A DNA stretch of 5,863 nucleotides from Planctomycetota bacterium (GTDB lineage Bacteria > Planctomycetota > Planctomycetia > Pirellulales > UBA1268). The notes beneath the pieces are model-generated. The model had not been told where the DNA came from, did not search any database, and saw only the letters and a program-made list of their open reading frames with translations. The DNA lies in assembly GCA_003669255.1 (NCBI GenBank), contig QWPO01000126.1:1-5863 (forward strand), written 5' to 3'. Made by a program: the position numbers and the translations under genes. Positions 1 through 5,863 of this stretch are shown one piece after another (positions within the stretch are counted from its first letter, which is position 1; each line of letters starts with the position of its first letter).

Positions 1-3000
1 GCGGCGGATGAATTGTAGGCCGTGTTGTCGTTGGCATCCTTGTAGAAGTATGTCCCCGCTGGCTGCAATTGCGGTGCTGATATGACTTCAGTGAACGGAC
101 CGGAGGTGATATTGCCCGGGTCAGCAGCCAAAGCGTCGATACTCAGCCATGATGACGAACCATAGGTCGTGGTCGTTCTTGTCGCCGTGCGCATTCCCAC
201 GGAGAAACCATAACGCCAGCCTGATGTTGGAGTGTATGTGCCATCGACGGGCGCGATCGCGGTCTCTTGTCTCTTCCAAAGCGTTGCATTTGCGTAGTTC
301 TGTGTGCCGAGATTTCTGCTTGCCAGCGCTCCCTGATATTCGTACACGCCGCCTGCGACGCCACCGCCAGCATAACCAGCCGCCAGCTTGACCGTTTCGC
401 CGGTCTTGATGGACTTGGTTCCGTCCGTTGTCTGATACGTCGAGATTGTATTGCTGTACAGAACCGCTGCCGGAACCTGACGCCACAAAGCAATGTTGCC
501 GTAGTTCTGAGTCCCCACATTCAGTGACGCGCTGGCACCCAGATATTCATAGGTCATGCCCGCAGTTCCACCGCCAGCATAACTTGCGCCCAGTGTGACT
601 GTATTTCCTGTCGCTACGGTGACGGTGCCACTGGTGGTCGTAAAAGTAGATGACGCCGCAGCTTTAGCTTTGTCCGCCAGGAGCAGATTGCCGGCACCCT
701 GCTTTGAGGTATCAATCCGCTCAATAGAAATATCAACGGAGGTCTGGTTGTCGATGTTGACGGTGCCGTAACCGCTGAGCACTCGAATGGTCCCGCCACC
801 GGTGCTCAGAATTCGACCAGTCAACTGCACATTGCCGCCACTGACTCGCACTTCTCGTACGACGATCTTGTTTTCCACTCGATCGTAGAAGACTTTGAAA
901 TCCTGATTGGAAATTGACAGCAACGTCAGTCGTGCACCGGCCCCGCCGGCGCGGATGTTGGCAATTTCTGTGTTGAGTGTCGACGGCAGAGTCAGCGAGT
1001 AAATGTCTTTGCCACTTTGCACAAGCCCGTTGATGTTGATGTACTCGGCATTGACGATGATGGTGTCGGCCAGCAATGAGGCAACGACACCGGCATAGGA
1101 AGCCGTTGCCGCGACCTGCTTCCACGTTCCGGTGTTTGCATAATTCTGCGTCCCCAGATTCAGCGTGGCTTCGTTCCCCTGGTACTCATAGGTCAGCCCC
1201 GCAGTTCCTCCGCCTGCATAACCAGCGGCCAGAGTGACAAGATCGGTACGTCGGACCACGACGCTTCCCGAAGCCGTTGTAAAAGCTTTGCGAGCCGTCT
1301 GCATCGCGGTTTGAGCGGCGGCCGAATAGGCAGACATTCCGTCGCCATAGAATTTCAGCCGACCATAAGGATCGCCGCCGACGTTGTAGGACGTCACTCC
1401 GTCGATAAACACCGAACCGCCTGCGTTTGTCGAAACGTTCGCCGCTCGAATACTGGCGCGATACGCGATGTTTCCGGCAGCGGAGGCCGTAACGTTGCCG
1501 CTGAAGTTGGTAATGTCTCCCTGAACGATGATGTCGGGCGTCGGATAAGTGACAGCCACGCCACCATCCCCAGTTCCATCCCAAAGCTGACTGTCGAACG
1601 TATTGCTAATGGTGATCGTTGGTGTCGACGCTGAGGTCGCGCTGTTCGGCGTAATGGATGCAAACGACACCGTGCTTGTGCCACCGTTGGCGGTGTTGAT
1701 CGCCGAGATGTCGCCGTTGCTGTAAACCGCGACGCCGTTGAGATACACGCCGCCTGTTTGTTCCGGAATCGTGATCCCGTTAATGATCAACTGTGCTGGA
1801 GTATGATTGATGATCGTGACGCTGGCATCGCGAGGAGCCGTCAGGTTCCCTGTGCCGTACAACTCGTCACCACGAACATCAATGATCCCGGCTTGTGCTC
1901 GCAGCGGATCGATGGTCACGGTCATCACGTACAATTCCGTCGGCGACACGGATCCGTCTGACTGCGTCGTAGCCAGACCACTCGCCAGCAGCTCACCGTT
2001 GATGCGATTGATTTCAGCCTGATAGAACGCGGCCAGACGAGCATCCGTCGTGCGATAACGATTCAAATTAGTCCGCGCGTTGGTCAGTTGATCAAACAGT
2101 CCGGAACGCAGCAGGCTGTTGCCCTGAGTAAACGTCATTCCGGACGCATTTGTAATGCTGGTGATCAACCCGGTGGCCACTGTCCAGCCGCTTGGCTGTC
2201 CGGCAACAGCTGCAACTCCCAGCGTCAAACTTCGATTCCGCTTGGTTCCGGTTTGCAGGGTTCCAAGAACGTTCACGCGGCCTGTGGCATTCGTCGTGAT
2301 GCTGCCACCGTTCTGCTCAGCCCCACCCAGCGCACTGTTGATCGCGCTGCCAGCGGCGGAGGCCCAGTTTACGGCCTTGGCTTTGCTTTCCATATTGGCA
2401 AAACCGAATCGTTCCGCATGCAGCCGAATATCCTGCGCTGACAGAATCGAGGCATTGGCGGAGACGATGATGTCGTTGGTCTGAATCAGTGTTGCATCAG
2501 AGTCGACCGAGTCAATTGGAATCGCGCTGCCGGCAAAGCTGTCCGTGCGAGCCTTCATCGTGTACTGATCGCGATTAAACTCCGTGTCTGTTCCCGCCGA
2601 TATTCGCACGTTCCCCAGCGAGGTGATCGTCGTATTGCTGCCAATCTGCACGAGATTCACCGGACGCAGATCAGACGTCGATTCTGCAACCCCGACAGTC
2701 GCAACACCGTAGGTATCCACATTGGCCTTGGTGCTGACATTGCCCTGACCACGTGCAGACATCAGCACGTCGCCCGGGTTGTTCAGACTGGCTGACGTCC
2801 CGACCAGAACTCTGGCTCGATCTAGTGAAGTCTTAATCGTCGAATACGCCCCGGCACCACTGATCGCACCGCCGGTGATAAAGCTGACACTGTCTTTGCC
2901 GGTGATATCATTCAACGCTCGCAGCGCGAATTCGCCAGGATCTGATTCCGTTCCCTGTCCAATCAACTGCGCGCTGTTGCCCACGTTGACTGTGGTGTCG

Positions 3001-5863
3001 AAGGAAATCGTTGTTGTGCTTTCCGCATTCGCACCGGAAACCAATCCTCCGGTCGTGCCCTTGATGTTGTCCGTATCCAGAGATGGTTTACGAAACGCAT
3101 TGCCAGCATCGACAGAGATACTCTTCGCGCGGATTTGCGAAGACGCTCCGATCGTCGAAGTGACCACGCTGGTGACGCTGTTGTCGATTTCAGCACCGGC
3201 TCCGGCCAGCAGACCGCCCGCGAACGTCTGGACTCGACCATTCAAAGTCGTTGTGCTCACCGCCCCCAGATCAAACGAATCTGTCAGCGTCACGATCGCA
3301 GACGTGCCAATCGTGGCTAACACGCTGCCCGTCTGCGTTGTAATCGCTGTCGCTGAAGCTCCCGCGGCGACACCACCACCGCCCGCCAGGTTATCAGACA
3401 TCTGCGAATGATCACGAGTCGCCGCGACATTCAAAGATCCACCCGTGATGTTGGCGCTATTGCCCACGGTGGCTGAAACCGCTGCCGATGAAGACGCGCG
3501 AGCCTTGCTGACTCCGACGGCCAACAAGCCTGCTGCGAAGCTGTCGGCCTTCGCCAGGTGAGTCGCCGCGCTGGTCGCATTGACGTTTGTGACCCCGGTA
3601 ACATTCAGAGCTGCATTCGCAAGAATCTCACCGACCACTGTGCCGCCATGACTGACGACGGTGTTGGTGCTGTCGATCCCGATCAACCCGCCCGATGAGC
3701 CAAACGACTGCGCGCTGGCGGTCTGGCCGCTGGTCGGATTCCTGGTCTGTGCGGCGATATCCAGAGTCGTCGCACGGACTGTTCCGCCAACGGTGGCCTG
3801 AATCGTCGGCGTGATGGTAATCTCTGCCGTCGATGCTCCAACAGCCAACGCACCGGCGTTCACACCAAATGATGTGACTGACGAACGCGGCGTCACTGTG
3901 GCAGTGACGTCGATGTCGTCCGCCGCGATTGCGGAAGAGAGTATCTTTGCGGAAACAGTCGGATTGATGTTCACGGTCGTCTTTGAACCGCCAGCCGCCA
4001 TGGAAATCACGCCGGCCGCAACATTCGCAGTGCCGGTGATGCTGGTGGCGGTCGGAGTATTCGAGGCGGCCACGATCAGGTCGCCTGACAAATTCACGGT
4101 CGAATTCTGAACATAGGCGCGAGTCGTCGTCGCGACAGTGTTGACCGATTCTGCACCGCCACCGGACACCGCTACGATGCCTCCGGACACCGAGGCGGAA
4201 TACGCCTGAGCAGAGATCGTGGCTGTTTCCGTGGCACGTACTGTGATCGAATCTGCGACTTCGCGCCAGATGGAGGTGTTGCGGAAGTTCGTCGTGCCCA
4301 GATTGAGTGACGCCGCATTCTCCCACAGCGTGGTGTCGGCGAAGTTTGTCAGACCCAGATCGACCAGACTGACTTCCGTCCACTTCGCAGCATCTCGGTA
4401 ATTCTGAATGCGAAGATCCATGCTTGCGGTCGTACCGATATACTTGTAGATCGCGCCTGGTTTGGCCAGGAATGGAGAATAGTCGTCAGCGACCAGTACC
4501 AGTTTCCCATTGGTGACGCTGGTGTTCGGTGCCGCCGTCGTGCCCGTGGTCGACTGGAAATTGATCGTCAGTCCCTTGAAGCGATAGCGAGCTCCCACCG
4601 TTCCACCGGCTGTGTGTCCGGTTTTCACTTCGACGACATCGCCCGCCGTTGGTGACGAGAACCGACTGATGTCTTTCCAGAATCCTGACGCGAAGTTTTC
4701 ATTCGCCAGCGTCAGATTCGAAACGTCTTTCCATTTTGCGGCGGCCAGATAATCCTCAGTGCTCAGGTCAATCGTAGGGCTGCCGGAACCAACAAATTCG
4801 TAAAGTCGTCCCGGTACACCTTTCGCCGAATCGTAGCCGGTGCCAAGGCGTACTCTTTTCCCGGATGTAATTGATTGGCTGCCATCTGCAGACGTGTAGT
4901 CCTGGCTGCGTCCCAGATATTCATAAACATGGCCGATTAGTCCGCCCGCCGTGTGCCCAGCTGCGACCTGGATCGTCGCCCCGGGATTGACGACAAACGC
5001 CGGGACCGTTGAGGCAAAGTCAAAGTCGAGTCCTGCCGGATTGGTCACATCATTCCACTCGGCTGACAGATAATTCGTCGTATTCAGCACGACGTTACTG
5101 ATGTCCGTCCAGACGGCCGCATTGCGATAATTCTGAGTCCCCAAATTCAAGCTGGCCGGGCTGCTGCCAATGTACTGGTAGACTCGGCCCGGAAATCCGT
5201 TGGTCGTGTTGTAGCCGGTTGACACCTTGACTCGTTTGCCAGTCGTGATGCTCTGCGTTCCACTGCTGGACGTATAGTCGGATGTTCGCCCGAGATATTC
5301 ATAGCGATGCCCGACCGCACCCCCGGCCGAATGTCCGCTCTGAACATAGACGATTTTTCCAATCGCCATGTTGAGCACTGTCGACGACGCAGTCTTATAA
5401 TCGAAAGTCGGTGTCTGCAGAGTCGCTGTTTCACCGAGGTACTCGTAGACCGCCCCGTCACGGCCCTTGGTGGTCGAACCCGGGACCACCTGAACTCGAC
5501 TGCCAATTGGAATCGAAACTGTTCCGCCCGTCGACAAGTAATCAGACTGCGATCCCATCGTCGCGCCATCGACCCAGGCTTCGACGGCGTTCGTGATGGT
5601 GTTCTCTGCCAGCGCGACGCTGACGGAGAATCCTCCTCCTAAACCGATGGCGGCAGCAACCGCCGCAGCACCGGCTGTGGCGTTGATCGTGGAACTGTCC
5701 GTGGCAGTGACGGAGCCGGCATGTGACAGAACTCCGTTGCCTGTGGAGTTCGTTACATACGACTGGATGGTCTGGCCAATTCGATTGACTGTATTGACGC
5801 CTGCCCCAGCTGCGGCCAGAGCACCCAGCGGACCAGCGGCTGCCGCAGCCGATCCGGCGATCA
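1..5863 (-). CDS. Internal fragment of a giant repetitive surface/adhesin-like protein
   Basis: One frame is open across the whole window: 1,953 codons between bases 5861 and 3, with no in-frame stop. Neither terminus is present, so this is an internal fragment of roughly 200 kDa of a larger protein. Coding status is supported by two repeat families that are conserved as protein in this frame only. The composition (Thr, Ser, Ala, Gly, Asn, Val; no Cys; few His and Trp) fits a secreted or cell-surface beta-rich protein. From family knowledge, the mix of 55-residue solenoid repeats, 'YxYLG / NYxxxxxW' modules and 'YININGLVQSG'-like strands resembles giant filamentous-hemagglutinin or leukotoxin-LktA-like adhesins, common in Planctomycetes. 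A role in adhesion, cell-cell contact or surface-layer building is inference; no catalytic motif was seen. The signal peptide, export domain and anchor would lie outside the window. Coding is near certain; function is moderate at best. Confidence 0.95.
3..266 (-). other. Thr-rich and aromatic tail following the last module
   Basis: Residues 1866-1953. It contains a Trp/Arg/Tyr cluster, TYTPTSGWRYGFSVG, at about 195-242. Then come a Thr run (TATRTTTTYGSSSW), the stretch LAADPGNITSGPF, and a Tyr/Phe/Asp/Asn-rich end (AGTYFYKDANDNTAYNSSA). No aromatic module or solenoid strand is complete here. The frame runs on past base 3 with no stop, so this is not the C-terminus. The 'PTSGWRY' stretch resembles a recurring piece of giant adhesins in my memory, but I cannot name it. 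Confidence 0.5.
267..437 (-). repeat. 57-residue aromatic module 3 of the second group
   Basis: Residues 1809-1865, from YQTTDG to WKRQ, again 171 bases. It contains LAAGYAGGGVAG, GVYEYQG and SRNLGTQNYANATLW. The opening Phe of modules 1 and 2 is Tyr here, as in the 'YTSSSG' start of the first block, which links the two groups. It lies 12 residues after module 2, a repeat period of 69 residues (207 bases). Confidence 0.92.
474..644 (-). repeat. 57-residue aromatic module 2 of the second group
   Basis: Residues 1740-1796, from FTTTSG to WRQV, 171 bases, exactly as long as modules 1 and 3. It contains LGASYAGGGTAG, MTYEYLG and SLNVGTQNYGNIALW. At DNA level, a stretch of about 100 bases covering the YxYLG and NY parts matches module 1 without gaps at roughly three quarters of positions by hand count. 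It is followed after 12 residues (PAAVLYSNTIST) by module 3. Confidence 0.92.
672..1079 (-). other. Beta segment with 'YININGLVQSG' and 'GYGTVNIDNQT' motifs
   Basis: Residues 1595-1730. First comes SLLADTIIVNAEYININGLV and QSGKDIYSLTLPS at about 960-1079. Next is a Gly/Ala turn, NIRAGGAGARL, and then a less repetitive charged strand pair (QDFKVFYDRVENKIVVREVR). The segment closes with strands GGNVQLTGRILSTGGGTI and LSGYGTVNIDNQTSVDI, then GAGNLLLAD. Strand-Asn-Gly motifs of this sort recur in filamentous-hemagglutinin-type beta helices, which is the likely fold. It separates module 1 from modules 2 and 3 of the second aromatic group. Confidence 0.55.
1113..1283 (-). repeat. 57-residue aromatic module 1 of the second group
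   Basis: Residues 1527-1583, from FTTASG to WKQV, 171 bases. Order: F-T-T-x-S-G, a variable strand, LAAGYAGGGTAG, LTYEYQG, then TLNLGTQNYANTGTWKQV. It aligns without gaps to the module at 474-644 at 36 of 57 residues by hand count. It differs from the first block in having a 'GYAGGG' turn where that block has 'GHTAGG' or 'TGYN'. In this group each Y-x-Y half is followed directly by its Trp half. Confidence 0.92.
1284..1733 (-). other. Beta-rich linker without recognised repeat
   Basis: Residues 1377-1526. Alternating Val/Ile/Thr/Ser strands and Asn-Gly or Gly-Asp turns continue (VAVYSNGDISAINTANGG, TPTITISNTF, DIIVQGDITNFSGN, GGSVFIDGVTSYNVGG). An acidic glycine loop LWDGTGDGG and a Tyr/Gly-rich stretch (DPYGRLKFYGDGMSAYS) stand out. 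It ends in an Ala/Gln/Thr/Met helix-like run, AAAQTAMQTARKA, just before the next aromatic module. No aromatic module and no clear 55-residue spacing were found here. Confidence 0.5.
1734..1922 (-). other. Beta segment with 'TIxNxTPAxLxINxITIP' pattern
   Basis: Residues 1314-1376. It begins VTIDPLRAQAGIIDVRGD, continues through GTGNLTAPRDASVTIINH, and closes with TPAQLIINGITIPEQTGG and VYLNG. A stretch of the kind 'aspartate-alternating strand, Asn-x-(S/T)-Pro, L-x-(I/V)-N-x-(I/L)-x-I-P, Gly-Gly, Asn-Gly' is one I associate with giant LktA-like adhesins, so it may be a conserved core piece of this protein class. An RGD tripeptide occurs at 1866-1874 but is probably incidental. Confidence 0.5.
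1983..2117 (-). other. Helix-like charged insert between solenoid and beta segments
   Basis: Residues 1249-1293, beginning at SLLRSGLFDQL and running through LTNARTNLNRYRTTDARL and AAFYQAEINRINGELLA. Unlike everything around it, this stretch is rich in Leu, Arg, Asn, Gln and Glu, has no Gly between the first few residues and the final turn, and spaces hydrophobic residues three to four apart. An amphipathic helix or helical hairpin is therefore likely. It could cap the preceding solenoid or make a dimer contact; both roles are inference. No known domain is recognised. Confidence 0.55.
2259..4250 (-). repeat. Solenoid-like array of about 55-residue repeats
   Basis: Residues 538-1201. A strand of type 'xLxVxA' recurs at 4233-4250 (SITVRA), 4065-4082 (DLIVAA), 3900-3917 (DIDVTA), 3750-3767 (TLDIAA), 3570-3587 (NVNATS), 3420-3437 (SLNVAA), 3258-3275 (FDLGAV), 3105-3122 (SISVDA), 2913-2930 (FALRAL), 2751-2768 (VLMSAR), 2592-2609 (VRISAG), 2412-2429 (IRLHAE) and 2259-2276 (VNVLGT). 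The twelve intervals are 50 to 64 residues, averaging about 55. Between strands lies a Gly/Ala turn such as SFAAGLLAVG, TFAGGLLAGAG or FITGGAISGAG, then a Thr/Ser/Val strand. The pattern is typical of stacked beta-helix coils in filamentous adhesins; the fold is inferred from sequence pattern only. The last two repeats become more charged (ERFGFANMESKAKAVNW). After 2259 the frame continues through a Lys/Arg patch (GTKRNRSLTLG) and hydrophobic strands to the helix-like segment. Confidence 0.85.
4266..4595 (-). repeat. Diverged third unit C with two extra Trp half-modules
   Basis: Residues 423-532. It starts with the same lead-in (GHTAGGTVGARYRFKG) as units A and B. The linker is longer and richer in Thr/Ala/Pro, so the core to the matching Trp is 91 residues instead of 86. 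The second Y-x-Y is GAIYKYIG, followed by three consecutive Trp half-modules: SMDLRIQNYRDAAKW, LVDLGLTNFADTTLW and SLNLGTTNFRNTSIW. The last returns close to the consensus seen in other blocks. The unit therefore ends the aromatic block with a run of bare half-modules just before the solenoid array. Confidence 0.8.
4677..4934 (-). repeat. Tandem unit B of the first aromatic block (86-residue core)
   Basis: Residues 310-395, from GHVYEYLG to the Trp of NENFASGFW. It is the same length as unit A, 258 bases, and has the same internal order. It is preceded by the same lead-in type, GHTAGGLIGH here against GHSAGGAVGH in unit A. Differences concentrate in exposed-looking positions: the Asn-rich loop becomes TGYDSAKGVPGR, and GTQNYRN becomes STEDYLA. 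Gly, Tyr and Trp positions are kept, with Phe replacing Tyr in 'YEFVG' and 'NENF'. This looks like divergence under structural constraint. Confidence 0.9.
5055..5312 (-). repeat. Tandem unit A of the first aromatic block (86-residue core)
   Basis: Residues 184-269, running from GHRYEYLG to the Trp of NTTNYLSAEW. Its order is: Y-x-Y-L-G without a following Trp half; a linker (SDYTSSSGTQSITTGKRV); an Asn-rich loop TGYNTTNGFPGR; a second Y-x-Y-x-G; the half-module SLNLGTQNYRNAAVW; and an extra half-module ending in Trp. By hand it aligns without gaps to unit B at 44 of 86 residues. The two are offset by exactly 378 bases (126 residues), which points to tandem duplication. Confidence 0.9.
5556..5861 (-). 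other. Ala/Gly-rich solenoid-like segment at the upstream edge
   Basis: Residues 1-102 of the window. It opens with an Ala-rich run (IAGSAAAAAGPLGALAAAGAG), passes through alternating Thr/Ser/Val strands including GSVTAT at 5700-5717, and repeats the Ala/Gly character at AGAAAVAAAIGLGGG. The pattern of Gly-Ala turn, then a strand, then 'NxVxAWVDG' matches the solenoid repeats further along the protein. This is therefore probably the end of an earlier solenoid array that begins outside the window. The Ala-rich runs could look like a membrane helix to a predictor, but they contain Gly and Pro and sit mid-protein, so I read them as solenoid turns. Confidence 0.6.

Larger units (their letters stand above)
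4266..5555 (-). repeat. First aromatic-module block (YxYxG / NYxxxxxW repeats)
   Basis: Residues 103-532. It holds seven copies of a 'GxxYxYxG' motif: GAVYEYLG 5433-5456, GHRYEYLG 5289-5312, GRVYQYIG 5166-5189, GHVYEYLG 4911-4934, GRLYEFVG 4788-4811, GARYRFKG 4572-4595 and GAIYKYIG 4434-4457. It also holds seven copies of a second motif, 'LxLxxxNYxxxxxW': 5109-5153, 5055-5093, 4731-4775, 4677-4718, 4380-4424, 4323-4367 and 4266-4310. The best-conserved positions are the paired Tyr/Phe, the Gly after them, the Asn-Tyr/Phe pair and the closing Trp. Such modules are familiar to me from giant bacterial surface proteins, but I cannot name a domain family or a ligand with certainty. The block sits between two solenoid stretches, so it may be a lateral or spacer domain on a fibre (inference). 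Confidence 0.9.

Noticed and set aside
267..1283. Repeated DNA considered as CRISPR or a noncoding repeat array
   Set aside because: Repeats are long, imperfect, spaced in multiples of three and conserved as protein, so they are coding repeats.
1570..1600. Acidic glycine loop LWDGTGDGG, considered as an RTX-type calcium-binding repeat
   Set aside because: It occurs once and does not follow the nonapeptide GGxGxDxxx pattern or repeat in tandem.
1866..1874. RGD tripeptide in the context DVRGDEL
   Set aside because: An RGD can mark integrin binding in host-associated adhesins, but a single copy inside a strand of a protein with no sign of a host-associated source is likely to occur by chance.
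2779..3411. A 210-codon open frame on the plus strand
   Set aside because: It is antisense to the solenoid array. Its low-complexity Val/Ala/Pro/Ser/Thr composition is what antisense reading of Gly/Ala/Thr/Ser codons gives, and no family is recognisable.
3628..4383. A 251-codon open frame on the minus strand in another phase
   Set aside because: It overlaps the giant frame fully, has an Arg/His/Cys/Asp-rich composition typical of an out-of-phase reading, and shows none of the repeat motifs. The giant frame explains this DNA better.
5147..5569. A 140-codon minus-strand frame and overlapping plus-strand frames near 5307-5642
   Set aside because: All overlap the clearly repeated aromatic block, are Arg-rich, and lack coherent motifs, so they are shadows.
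5640..5861. Ala-rich runs considered as transmembrane segments or a signal peptide
   Set aside because: They lie mid-frame, are interrupted by Gly, Pro, Ser and Thr, and match the Gly/Ala turns of the solenoid repeats.

Overview
The window lies entirely inside one very large protein-coding gene on the minus strand. Reading the complement with plus-strand triplets starting at positions divisible by three, I find no stop codon from base 5861 down to base 3. That is 1,953 consecutive codons with no convincing start and no end, so both ends of the gene lie outside the window (5' end beyond 5863, 3' end before 1). There is no intergenic DNA, promoter, terminator, RNA gene, mobile element or CRISPR array. 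Every other open frame is a shadow of this one.

The protein is a giant repetitive protein, probably secreted or on the cell surface, of the filamentous-adhesin / beta-solenoid type. It is rich in Thr, Ser, Ala, Gly, Asn and Val, and has no cysteine in the 1,953 residues. Two repeat systems alternate. The first is a solenoid-like repeat of about 55 residues: a Gly/Ala-rich turn, then alternating Thr/Val/Ile strands, then a strand ending like 'LxVxA'. The second is an aromatic 'YxYLG...NYxxxxxW' module of about 57 residues.

Layout in protein order (high to low coordinates): 5861-5556, Ala/Gly-rich solenoid-like stretch; 5555-4266, first aromatic block, with a 126-residue unit duplicated in tandem plus a diverged third unit; 4250-2259, thirteen solenoid strands at a regular spacing; 2117-1983, a short helix-like charged segment; 1922-1734, a beta segment ending in an Asn-Gly turn; 1733-1284, beta-rich linker; 1283-1113, one 57-residue aromatic module; 1079-672, beta-rich segment with 'YININGLVQSG' and 'GYG' motifs; 644-267, two more 57-residue modules; 266-3, a Thr-rich and aromatic tail that continues out of the window.

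Organism: GC is in the mid to upper fifties percent from a few sampled lines. Giant cysteine-free repeat proteins of this style are, from general knowledge, frequent in Planctomycetes and also occur in other environmental Gram-negative-type bacteria. A planctomycete is my best guess, but nothing in the window proves it. No separate multi-gene system is visible. The interest lies in the modular construction of this single protein.
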